A stretch of DNA of 64,000 nt, taken from the NCBI GenBank assembly GCA_964030785.1, contig OZ034977.1:33803152-33867151 (forward strand). The letters are read 5' to 3'. Below are positions 44,526-54,099 of the stretch, piece after piece. Both the position numbers and the translations under genes were made by a program. Position 1 is the stretch's first letter, and every line of letters begins with the position of its first letter. The notes under the pieces are model-generated. The model was not told the origin of the DNA. It ran no database searches and worked only from the letters and a program-made list of their open reading frames with translations. The DNA comes from Siderastrea siderea. Taxonomy: Eukaryota > Cnidaria > Anthozoa > Scleractinia > Rhizangiidae.

Positions 44526-45319
44526 AGTCAGTGGTATCATCTAAACAATAATGATTGTAAAATAAACATTGATATTTGTGGCGAATAGATAAACAAAGAA
44601 TAGCTTTTGAGAGTGGTGTTCAACTCCTATTCTAAATTGCATTATAAATCTAGTAATTCAGATTGACACAAGTTTCTTGTTCGTATGCAAATTATATTAT
44701 GCTAATTAGTGTCCGATCAAATTTTTAATATGTCCGACCAAACTGAAGATTTGAAAGGACACATGTCCTGCTAAGTAAGAAAAATTATTTCCAGCACTGC
44801 AGTATAGTACAGCATAACCGGTGAAAATACGATTTCTGTAAAAATTCTTATGAGTTTTTTATGGCTGTTATTATGATTTTGACGAAAAGTTTCAATACTC
44901 AGTGCGAAACAAATTACGCGCGATTTTCAAAAACCGGCCTATTCAGGCAGAGCAAGCAAATCTTTTCACATTATACAGTCACTTGCATGAAAGATAACAA
45001 CAAAACTGTACATGTATTGGGATTCTTCAAGATAGCTAAGTTTCCAGTCGTTATGCAAAATCGTTTTTGCACCTTGAATGGCGCACTTTTAAGTCACATT
45101 TTTATTACAGTAGTACGTAGTTTGCTATTCAAACGAACTAAAGAAACTGTAACGATGAAATGGCGAGACCTCCCGAGCAGAAAACAAAGTTGCAATTAAA
45201 CTGTTTAATAAACACAAATATATGAATGAGATTTCAATTTGACGCGGATTTACACATTTTATCTCATGCCATTTTTTGTGTTATTGACTGACTGATTATT
45301 CTAGCATATTAAAGAGGCT

Positions 45320-45341
45320 GATTTTTTTTCCTTTTTTTCAG
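45320..45341 (+). promoter_or_regulatory. 3' splice site before the receptor CDS
   Basis: A run of T with a few C ends in CAG at 45341, giving a strong polypyrimidine tract and acceptor 109 bases before the ATG at 45451. The receptor therefore probably has a non-coding first exon upstream. Confidence 0.6.
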
Positions 45342-45450
45342 AAAAATCGTTGGGCAGCTGAGCCAGGTAATACTGGGCTGTAAGGCAGTTGCTTCCAAAA
45401 CATTTTTACATCAGGCGACACCCCAGGGACATTGAAACTGGATCTTACTT

Positions 45451-46578
45451 ATGGCTGACAAGAACGAGTACGCGTCTTTTACAAATGCGACAACTGAAAA
45501 TGTAACAACGCGACCAGATCAAGTTAATAGGCAGGTCGATCCTAACTACACGGAAATTGCAAAGCTTATGTCCATTGCAGCTGGAATTGTGATCATTAAC
45601 AGCGTGGTGTTTTATTTGTTTTTCAAGAAAAAAACTTTGCGAACAGCGTCAAACTATCCACTTTTCAGCTTAGCTGCCTGCGACTTCTTCTGTGGTTCTG
45701 TCATCATTCCTTTATTCACGATATTCTCCTTTACACCACTTGTTGAGTCTCAAAAGATTAAGTTCTATGTTGGATTCCTGGTGACCGTCCTTCACAACTT
45801 TGTAGCCATCGCTACTGTGTACCACATTGTTGTTGTCACAGCTGAACGATACATGGCGATTAAATTCCCGCTAAAACACCGACTGCTTCACCTGAATTGC
45901 ATCTGCAAGGTATTGGCGATTGTTTGGATTGGATCTGTGCTGATATCGTTTACCCCATTTACCTGGATCAATAAGATGTACCCAGTGTTTCAGCCAGTGT
46001 CTCTCAAATTCACCCTGGGTTTCACCATATTCTGTATGGTGTTTGCCTTGCTTCTTCCTTACATCTTTTTGATCTACGCTTTCGTGAGTATGTTCAAAGC
46101 CATAAGTGGTTCACCATCGCCAAATAAGAATCAACAAACAAAACTCATGGGACGTAAGCACAGCCTTGCAGCAAGATCAACCGGTGAACGAAAATGCTTG
46201 CTGTTGTTCGCCACCATGGCCATAGTATTTCTCATATGTTGGTTGCCTTGGTTCGTGATATTCTTGTTGTACCAGTTACCACTGGATTATTCAAAACTGG
46301 AAGTCCCCTCTCAAGTTGCTCTTATCGTCAGGTACGTGACATCCGTGGTCAATCCATTGCTCTACACCTTTCTCAAAAGAGACTTTCATCGCGCTCTTAA
46401 GTTTGTCTTCAGTAGACAGGGAAGTAGGCAGGTTTCCGCAACCTCCAGCGGATTTTCCATAAGACGAGGAACCTTGCAGTCAGATCCAAATCCAAAGCCA
46501 GTGATTTCCTTTTCAAATGGAAGTTGTCGATCCCAGCTCACATCTCTTAAAACGCAATGCTTCGAGAGTGCATTGTGA
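45451..46578 (+). CDS. Rhodopsin-family (class A) GPCR, orphan
   Basis: A 375-residue single-exon seven-helix receptor. The N-terminus has three N-glycosylation sequons (N12, N17, N32) and no signal peptide. Landmarks: N50 (TM1), D78 in LAACD (TM2), ERY at 132-134 (TM3), W159 (TM4), P203 (TM5), CWLPW at 263-267 (TM6), NPLLY at 301-305 (TM7), then a short helix 8 and a Ser-rich tail. The residue at position 3.25 is Gly (G108) and ECL2 has no Cys, so the usual TM3-ECL2 disulfide is missing. Receptors of the melanocortin/lysophospholipid/cannabinoid group also lack it, but the ligand here is unknown. An AATAAA lies at 46932. The closest relative in the window is the receptor at 58105-59181. Confidence 0.9.
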   Translation: MADKNEYASFTNATTENVTTRPDQVNRQVDPNYTEIAKLMSIAAGIVIINSVVFYLFFKKKTLRTASNYPLFSLAACDFFCGSVIIPLFTIFSFTPLVESQKIKFYVGFLVTVLHNFVAIATVYHIVVVTAERYMAIKFPLKHRLLHLNCICKVLAIVWIGSVLISFTPFTWINKMYPVFQPVSLKFTLGFTIFCMVFALLLPYIFLIYAFVSMFKAISGSPSPNKNQQTKLMGRKHSLAARSTGERKCLLLFATMAIVFLICWLPWFVIFLLYQLPLDYSKLEVPSQVALIVRYVTSVVNPLLYTFLKRDFHRALKFVFSRQGSRQVSATSSGFSIRRGTLQSDPNPKPVISFSNGSCRSQLTSLKTQCFESAL

Positions 46579-46931
46579 ATACCACTGACTGTGAAAAAGT
46601 GCACACAGCTTAGCAACTTGAGTAGGTGATAGGGGTCGATGTAACGAAGTTTCACTCGTTCCAGTTGGCTGTTTTATGAGAACGTGGTGACCACAAATTT
46701 AAATGTAGCCCGCTGTAGCCAGAGAAGGGATACGATACAAACCCGCTCGTACCTCATGTGGGGTAGGATGCACAAAATGACAGAGCTGCTGAAAATGGGT
46801 TACCTTGGCGTGGGTGACACTTCAATGTACATCGCATAGTGGAGAGACGGCAAACGACTTGTTGTCATGTGTCGATACTTCTCTCGACAATGAGTCGCAA
46901 GCAAAGAAACGTATAATAATAATAAGCCGAT

Positions 46932-46937
46932 AATAAA
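46932..46937 (+). terminator. Polyadenylation signal candidate
   Basis: AATAAA about 350 bases after the stop codon of the plus-strand receptor. Confidence 0.4.
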
Positions 46938-46971
46938 CCTGAAAATGTGCCAAAAAATTATTGGCAACCTT

Positions 46972-47211
46972 TCAATAACATTTTTTAATCAACGAGAAGA
47001 ACTGAGGAAGACAACCGAATTTGTAGAAACACCAAAGTAGGAATATTAAAATGTCAAAATGATCCCACTTGATGTTGTGTCCGGTGGTTTTGACATGGTC
47101 TGCAATGGCAGACGTGTGGTCATTTTTAACGAGAGCCTTGTTGGCCTTATTGGCCTTGTTGTGTTCAGTTTTTCTATCAGGAAGTCGTCGTTTTGTTTTA
47201 CCGTCGGGCAA
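46972..47211 (-). pseudogene. Penelope-like element, GIY-YIG endonuclease N-terminal part
   Basis: The translation contains GKTKRRLPDRKTEH, HTSAIADHVKTTGHNIKWDH and FDIL. This is the middle of the GIY-YIG endonuclease domain found at the C-terminus of Penelope-like retroelements, including the conserved Arg and the EH/TGH positions. After FDIL the match ends. The remaining C-terminal piece is on the other strand immediately adjacent. It is a fragment and not a working gene. Confidence 0.75.
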
Positions 47212-47311
47212 AACTGATTACCACTGCAAAATCAAAGAAACATTGTTAATCCAAGAACTGAAGCCAGCTTTCAATGTCAACGTCAGCAGTGAGAAACTGA
47301 TGCTTTATTAA
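47198..47311 (+). pseudogene. Penelope-like element, endonuclease C-terminal part (inverted)
   Basis: The plus-strand frame SGKTDYHCKIKETLLIQELK, followed by PAFNVNVSSEKLMLY and a stop, is the end of the same endonuclease domain as the minus-strand fragment. The two pieces are head to head with a junction near 47200. This suggests inversion during or after insertion. Confidence 0.75.
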
Positions 47312-47319
47312 TTAGCTGT

Positions 47320-48465
47320 AGCTTTTTATAGATTCACTGTTAAGATTGCTTTCTTACTCTTGGTTCCAGACCCCTTATCACTATTGTATAAAAGGTTTCT
47401 CAAAATTGTAACGGTCACTTTTGAAAATGTATGTTGACTAGTATATAAAAAGTCAAGTTTATATAAAAATGCGTAAGTTTATAATGTTTATTACCGCTGT
47501 TTGTGTTTTATTTTTGATGAAATTAAATGCTTAATATAGAATACAAAAAGATTATAGGGGTGCATTCGACTCCAATATTATTATTTGAGTCCCGTACGTA
47601 GTTTTGCAAAAGTATTCCTGATCTATCACAATGTCGGCTACCTGACCTGAACTTGTGTCAAAGTACATAAAAACGTGACTTGATCATAATGTATGTATCG
47701 AAACATGTACAAAGTGTATTTTTATCACCATCATCAAAAGTCCGAGCGAACATAGCAGACTGAACTACAGAAAAATAACCGCGGGAATAAAGTGTTTTAT
47801 CTTCTTGGTTACAGCCTTCTACAACCATACATGTAGATAATAACATAAGAATAAGAATAACATTAGAACAACAGAAGATTGTATTTAGAATTTAGTGGTA
47901 CGCAACTGTACTACCGATGGCACAACACGTGTGGAAGCAAGATACACGAAACACATGTAGTTATGAAGAAAGTTCTATAAATTTTGGTTTGTCTCAAGCT
48001 GACACTAATCTATATAGCTAGGCTAACCTAACAACAGAACTCCTAAGAAAGAAAAGTCACGAACGTTGAAAGTCACTTCTCGTGCATTCGCAAGATAATA
48101 ACTCGTAAAAAAAGCAAACACAGACAAATACACAAGAAAAGAACTAGGAAAAAAGACAAAAATGATAAGAAAAGAAGAACAAGCAGCTTTTGCTTAACCC
48201 TTTTCTTTATGTCATTATGTCACGCACAGAACGTTGTTTATTTTCACGTGCAAAGTGCCGCTCCTCCGGTGTAAAAGGCAAAACATCCTATTAAACACGA
48301 TGGGAGCATCTGGTATTACCCTCCACGGATTGGATTAGTTCTTCCGAGCGATGTAATTGGATTCTGACATAAAGTGGACACAGAGACGTCAAGAGCAATA
48401 TCTGAAACGAAGTGTATCAGACAGGGGAAGAAGGCAGTGACAGACAAGTGACCTCGCACCGTCTA
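47320..48465. other. No gene recognised
   Basis: AT-rich DNA following the Penelope fragment; its first part may be Penelope 3' UTR. No other structure was recognised. Confidence 0.4.
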
Positions 48466-48471
48466 AGATTA

Positions 48472-48868
48472 AGGGTACTGTTACACCAGAAAACGTTTTT
48501 GCAACCTATCTGGCAATATTGCTGCGACACTAGTTGCACGAATAATTGAAATAAAAAATATAACATGCCCTGCAACAAATACGTCTCACAATATTTTATT
48601 GCCGCAATCATTGGGGGAAGTAGAAGACGATTCTACGCAAAGGTGAAACTAATTTCTGCAAGCAATCCTGCAACTTGAGTGGCCACGTTTTATGACATCA
48701 GCTAATAAAGAAATCGGGCAAGTCCTCTTCGCTGTTCGCCATCTTCCGGAGAGAGACAAGTTGCAAGAAACGTCGCGCAGTGTAACACCCATCAGGCAAC
48801 CTGTCCTGCAACGTGCGACTTGTCTCGAGCCAAGTTGCAAAAAGAATCACCTAGTGTAACACCAGTAT
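48472..48868. mobile_element. MITE-like repeat with TTACAC ends
   Basis: The left end (AGGGTACTGTTACACCAG) is roughly mirrored by GTGTAACACCAGTAT at the right end, with a CC insertion in the right copy. The interior repeats TTGCAAC/GTTGCAA words and contains an internal GTGTAACACCC. No coding content. Low-to-moderate support. Confidence 0.4.
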
Positions 48869-49024
48869 AAGACTGCTTTATTTTGAGCGGTAAAAATTTC
48901 TTCAATAACTTTCTTCAGTGAAAAAACAAGATCTCGAGATCTCATACAACAAATTCTTTAAGCAGCTATAAATTAATTGAGAAGAAAGCTTCTGCGGATA
49001 GGACGTTGCTAGGAAAAAGTGAAA

Positions 49025-49275
49025 TTACAAACAGTAAGATGGAGAAACTGAAGGTGTTAAGTCCTGCGCGTTTCTATTGTAATACCAGGCTTTCTGTTGT
49101 TGTCGCAGGCGAAGCTTCGTGCGTGTCAGTTCTTCATCAGCAACACTTGGTTTCAGTAGACCGCCCGTCATTGGGAGAAGACGTCTTGTCCTCCTGTTCA
49201 GAAGACGCTGAGCAGGGCTTATTTGGATACCGGTGGATGGCGTGTTTCTTTTCTGTGGTCCAGAAGAGCCGGGAA
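49025..49275 (-). pseudogene. Ty3/Gypsy integrase C-terminal fragment
   Basis: The minus-strand frame reads SPAQRLLNRRTRRLLPMTGG and, further on, DEELTRTKLRLRQQQKAWYY, ending at a stop at 49025-49027. This matches the region after the integrase core in Ty3/Gypsy elements. A frameshift separates it from an upstream LLDHR-type segment. It lies directly after reverse-transcriptase sequence, so RNase H and the integrase core have been deleted. Confidence 0.7.
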
Positions 49276-49329
49276 AGTGTCAGAACCAGATCTCTTGCAC
49301 TTTGCAAAGATCTTCTTTGCCTCCTTCAC

Positions 49330-50376
49330 AGCACTTTCCTTCACAGCGTCATCCCAACACTATTCCACCTCCTTGTGTGTGAGCTCCCGGAGAGGCTTCA
49401 TTACATCAGGCAAATGGGGAGAAAACGGCTAAGATAAGTACCATGCCATTTAGAAGTAAGAGGTCGTCTTTGTTCTCTGGACGTGGCATCTCTGTGATTG
49501 CTCCGCTAACCTTTTCTGGGTCGGGTTTTAGCCCTTCAGTGGTTAGTAGAAGCCCATGAAACGGAAACTCTTTGCATTTCTACTCCAACTTCTCGCCGTT
49601 TAGGTTGATACCTTTCTGTTGACATCTGCGCTTGAAACCCTCCAAGTTGCTGTCATGGTTAGCATCGCTTGTACAGTGAATAAGAACATCATCTGCAATG
49701 CACTTCACACCAGGGAGACCTTCCAACGCTTGGTGGAGATGCTTCCGAAATATTTCACTCGAAACACTGAGACCAAAGGGTAGCGATATCTACCATATGG
49801 GGTAGCGAAGTTTGTAAGCATGCTTGACTCGTGATCCAGTTCCAGGTGCCAGAATGCTGACGCCAAAAAGACTTTTGTAAACACACGAGCGTCTGTCAAA
49901 TTAGGCAGCAAATCATCGATAACAGGTATCTGGTAACGCTCCCTCTTCAAAGCAGCATTAAGAGGCCTTGGAGCAATGCAAATACGCAGCTGACCAGAGT
50001 TATTCATAACAACAACAATCTGACTGACCCGCTAAGTCGGTTCATCCACAAGAGTGATAACTTTGAGATTTTCCAGCCGTTTAAGTTCTTCCTTGAACTT
50101 CTCTCTCACGGACACGGGTACCTTTCTTGTTGGAAGAATATCAGGTTTACAATCAGGATCCACTTGAAGATTCACTTTTCCAGGAAGTGTTCCCAGGGTT
50201 TTGTTGAAAACATCTGCATACTTGACTGTCAGGTCGTCATTCGCGTTCTCCATGACATTCACAAAGTTCTCCTTGTGGACAGTTAACAGCTTCATCGTCT
50301 CCGTTGCATTCAGACCAAGCAAAGGAGTGAGATCCTCTTTAACGACCAAAAAATCTAACCTAGTACCGCTCGTCAT
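49330..50376 (-). pseudogene. Ty3/Gypsy reverse transcriptase, disrupted
   Basis: In minus orientation there is a segment ending LPTRKVPVSVREKFKEELKR, then the RT fingers (LRICIAPRPLNAALKRERYQ, ARVFTKVFLASAFWHLELD) and the palm motif CIADDVLIHC near 49690. The following segment reads FHGLLLTTEGLKPDPEKVSG, then TYLSRFLP. Stop codons at about 50032 and 49589 and frame changes near 49790 disrupt it. It is decayed. Confidence 0.8.
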
Positions 50377-50413
50377 TCTTGGAGTTCACCACAGGAAGCG
50401 CACCAGGTTTCAT

Positions 50414-50734
50414 CTAGGTGCCATTCCACATCACCAATGTTTCTGAACACGGGGTGAGCTCTTCACCTTCTGCGCACTTGAGGGGTAAAATGTTCGCACA
50501 TGCTCCACAGTCTACTTGAAACTTGATCTGTTCTTGCCTGACCAGCATCTTGGCAAACACAGCTTTGTCTTTCATAGTTTGAACCCTCACAACGTTAATC
50601 TTTTCAAGTTCTTCGCTCTCGATGCTGTAAACAGAAGCTTTCTTAGCACTTCTTAGCAAAATGGTTCTTCCCTTTACATCGTTTGCAAGCCTTACCCCAC
50701 GCAGGGCACTTCTTCCTATCCAGAACATGTTCAA
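50414..50734 (-). pseudogene. Ty3/Gypsy protease region
   Basis: Contains FQVDCGACANILPLK, an aspartic-protease D-x-G site in DCGA form, in the expected position between gag and reverse transcriptase. It is separated from the next frame by a stop. Confidence 0.7.
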
Positions 50735-51444
50735 AACCGCAGAACTTGCAGGAAATTTTCTTTCCGGCTCGCGAAGTCAATTTTCCTCGCAAGGTTTGAG
50801 GTTTCTTTGTCTTGGACTTCAATTGATTAATGTTGTCCACAGGATTTGATAACGACCTCATCTGCATTTCAGCAACCTCTTCACTGTGGCGAACATCTAT
50901 GCAACGATTAAAAGTGAGATCTCTCATCCTAAGGAGTTTCTTGGTTGTTTGCTCATTTTTAATTCCAAGGACATTACGATCACGGATGAGACTATCACGG
51001 AGACAATCGCAGAAATTACAAGTCTTGGCAAGCGTTTTCAATTCGGCGACGATCAACTGACTCAGTCGGATGCTTGTCCCATTTGTTGGAACAATATCTT
51101 TCATAGATTTCGTTGACTTCTCCGATGCAAAATTTCTCCATTTTATTCATAACTACGCGCTAGTTGTTGGAGTCCTCTCCGTCAGCATAGCTGAAAGTTT
51201 TGATGACCTTCAGAACCGTCATTACCAATCGAGTGCTTGAATATGGCGAATTGGTACTGGGAACTTTCTTGCTCCAGCATAGAAATAATAAACTGCATTT
51301 GAGGTCGAGCGGTTGTGGCGGGAGTATTTGGTGGAGCATAGTAGCACTTGACTGTGATTTAGCTTGCAATGGAGTGGCGCTCGACTGCGATTCTGATTGC
51401 GATGGAGCGGCAGTTTCCTCTGTTTCTGATCCGGTTCCAGGCAT
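50643..51444 (-). pseudogene. Ty3/Gypsy gag, disrupted
   Basis: The N-terminal part starts MPGTGSETEETAAPSQ. A central gag segment includes RLSQLIVAELKTLAKTCNFC. Two cysteine knuckles near the C-terminus contain CKFCGFEH and CKRCKGKNHFAKKC. A stop and frameshift near 51160-51110 split it. Confidence 0.75.
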
Positions 51445-51472
51445 TGTAGACGGTTTACCTTGTCGACGACCA

Positions 51473-51764
51473 TGTCATAACAGCGAAGAGAACGACACGA
51501 AGAGATTTAAAACTGTACTTCTTTAATGTACAACCAAGATGAGAACTGACGCTAACTTTTAAACTTATCAGAATATTAATTCTATTCCAGCTAGGCCACT
51601 GGGAAACACTTAACAATAGGTAATAAAACGAACCTAATTGGGCGACCGTCGTGCGCATGCGCACGTCGCCGACTCATAAAATGGACGTTTTTTTGTTTTT
51701 TATTTTCGTTGTCGTCGTCCCTTCAGTTCACTTAGTCCTCTTGGGGTCGCGCGGCCTCTGAACA
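51473..51764 (-). repeat. Candidate 5' LTR of the Gypsy remnant
   Basis: Read on the minus strand, a segment from TGTTCAGAG to TTATGACA (TG...CA ends) is followed at once by TGGTCGTCGACAAGG. The latter could be a primer-binding site because it starts with TGG. It contains a palindrome CGTGCGCATGCGCACG (51650-51665). The matching 3' LTR was not found, so the outer boundary is tentative. Confidence 0.35.
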
Positions 51765-51831
51765 ATGGCCTTGCTGTTATAATGACGTAAACAGATAAAT
51801 TTTTACTACCCTCTTAAAACGCATTCCATTT

Positions 51832-51892
51832 CATCAGTTTTGAAAACCAATCTCTCAAATACCGGACACTCTCCTCGTGAATAAACAAGCAC
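51832..51892 (+). repeat. 60-bp direct repeat, copy 1
   Basis: TTTTGAAAACCAATCTCTC through CTCCTCGTGAATA recurs at 53409-53470 with few differences. The two copies lie either side of the TTAA element at 52320-53281. Confidence 0.7.
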
Positions 51893-52319
51893 ATGACCTT
51901 TTCTGAAGATTTTTGAGGTTGAATTTTCCATCTATGATCGCAGAAAACTTCAGGGAATGTATTGACGAACTACATTAGAATTGCTGCAGACGTGTTAAAT
52001 CGTGTTTTTAAAAGGAATACGCCATAGCGGACGTCCATAAGCATGCAGCTCACAGTTCATCACAAGCCAAGGGGTGCCAGAGTTATAACATAGCCAAAAT
52101 ATTACATCACACTTTCACGGTTTTCCGCACACAGGTTTACATGTTGTCTCCTTAGTGGGAGAAGGGGGATGCCGTCAAATATCTTTCTCGATAGTTTCAC
52201 AACATGTTGCAAGAGTAGCCTGCACTCGTGTCGTTAGGATCCAAATGTAGCCCTCGCCTCAAGGCTGAAACATTTGTCATGAATGCCTAGGGGCCGTACT
52301 TCACGATATCACGGCTTAA

Positions 52320-53281
52320 AGAGCCAGTGTCACCCAAAGTACTTTGCGCGCTTGTGTTTTTGTTTTGAAACAGCTTTTAGCGTTTGGATGGTGCGTTTGC
52401 TGGACTTTTCGCAAATTATACCGTGCCGCACTGGCCTGGTATGTACAGTAGTAGCCTCTGAAAATAGAAATATCTTCTTCGCTAGATGCTACTGGAGAAA
52501 ACAACTCTAGATCTGACTTTGTAGTCAACGCGTATAGAGCTATTACAGCAACCGATCGATTGATCGATCGATCGATCTCGATGGACGTAAAACCAGAGCA
52601 GCCACTTCCACTCGATATAAAAATAAGACAAAAACAAGTAATAAGAATATTGAGGTCTTCATCGCTAGATGTCACTCGGATCTGACTACTCAAGATCTGA
52701 CTTTTACAGTCCGATCAATTGATCGCGCCATCGATCGCATCGACCAATGTCGATGGACGCAAAAACCAAAATAGCCACACAAGCAATAATTTCGCAAAAC
52801 AGCACAAGCTCATGACCACAAGCACTATTTTGGAGCAGGACCGTAGCTACTGTTATTTTGTGGTAAATTAACGTTCCTTCTGTTTTCATCCGGCAACGAA
52901 TGTAGCACTATTTCGGCAAACGCAGTGTCAGTGCTATTGCTGAAACCCGTAAATGTTTTCCTTTCCCTCCGCTACTGATACACGGACTCCTTCAGCCTCA
53001 CAACTTTGGCAGAGCCCGAAAGATGCGGCATTCGCCTCAGCTTTCCTGAACTCTACGAAGCATCCAATTTAAAGATCTCCTTCTCCACGGCGAAATACAC
53101 TTCAGAATTCGGAAATATACAACGAAATCGATACGACGACACTAGTGCTTTAGGCGAGTCGCTAACGGCAGCGATGGAAGAAGATACAAATTAGACTTAA
53201 CCAACAATCAAGAAAATGGCGGTTTTTTCATATATGAAAAATGTACCTGGCCCGCAAAGCACTTTGGGTGACACTGGCTCT
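52320..53281. mobile_element. TTAA-flanked non-autonomous element
   Basis: The left end AGAGCCAGTGTCACCCAAAG and the right end (CTTTGGGTGACACTGGCTCT) are exact complements over 20 bp and nearly so for about 30. TTAA lies immediately outside both (52316-52319 and 53282-53285). Inside, a ~190-bp segment with a CGATCGAT run is tandemly duplicated in diverged form (about 52450-52620 and 52640-52800). No transposase. The ends do not start CCC, so Kolobok or another TTAA user is possible. Confidence 0.75.
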
Positions 53282-53739
53282 TTAAGAACAGTTTATTTCT
53301 CCAGGTAAAGGTACAGGGTTTTCTCTCTCTCTGAAAGGCTTCTCGCTTAAACTCGTACAAAGGTCACCGATTACAAAGGCGAACGTCAACAAAACAAAGT
53401 TCTCCAGTTGCTATTGATTTTATCAGTTTTCAAAACCAATCTGTCAAAAACCGGACATTCTCCTCGTGAATAGTCATTTGTCACTGGTAATACGTTTACA
53501 TACATTTAATTCCTTACACCGGAAGAGCAAATTGTCCATAACAGGTTACCGGAAACCAAGAACTCCTAAAGTTTTTTTTCTTTTTTTACTTTTTTCCTTA
53601 GGAAAAGGGGGAGGGGGGGGGGAAGATGAGAGACTATCGGCCGCCTGTAAATTGTTCAGAATTTCTTGTGAACTAAATACGCAGCACATATTATATCACA
53701 TTACAACACAGACACGGTTCATAAAGTGGCTACCATTAA

Positions 53740-54095
53740 TTAAAAGGGACTTAGATTATTTCTCCCTCCTTCTTAGAGGGGTGAAACTTTTTGCCGGTCC
53801 GTTCAGCTCGTTCGGGTTGTAAACCTCACACACAGTCCGTGGAAAAGAGATGATACTCCGTGAAGTCCATCTCATTAAGGGGACTTAAAATAGTTAACTT
53901 TTCTTCTCAGAGAGATCAATAAAACGTTTTGACAGGACGTACAGCTCGTTCGGTGCGTAAGCCTCACATACGGTCCGTGGAAAACAGATGACACTCTGTG
54001 AAGTGCATCTTTAAGAGGACATAGAATAGTTCACTTTTCTTTCTCAGAGGGTAGAAAGTTTTGACGGTCCTTACAGTTCGTTCGGACCGAAAAAT
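53740..54095 (+). repeat. Tandem repeat, ~130-bp period, about 2.7 copies
   Basis: Units contain GTNCAGCTCGTTCGG, CCTCACANACNGTCCGTGGAA, GATGANACTCNGTGAAG and AGTTNACTTTTCTTNTCAGAG-type blocks, in order. Confidence 0.85.
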
Positions 54096-54099
54096 ATGT

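Larger units (their letters stand above)
42228..44799. mobile_element. hAT-like non-autonomous element
   Basis: CAGTGCTGGAAATAA at 42228 is mirrored exactly by its complement ending at 44799. CAGTG-type ends are typical of hAT elements. Flanks share CAGTAT (left CACAGTAT, right CAGTAT), which may be an 8-bp duplication with one CA lost. TGTCCGACC-type motifs repeat just inside both ends, as expected of transposase-binding sites. The interior holds a degenerate minisatellite, a nested 137-bp palindrome and no transposase. Confidence 0.65.

Noticed and set aside
46194..46400. Second frame within the receptor gene
   Set aside because: Out-of-frame shadow of the receptor CDS.
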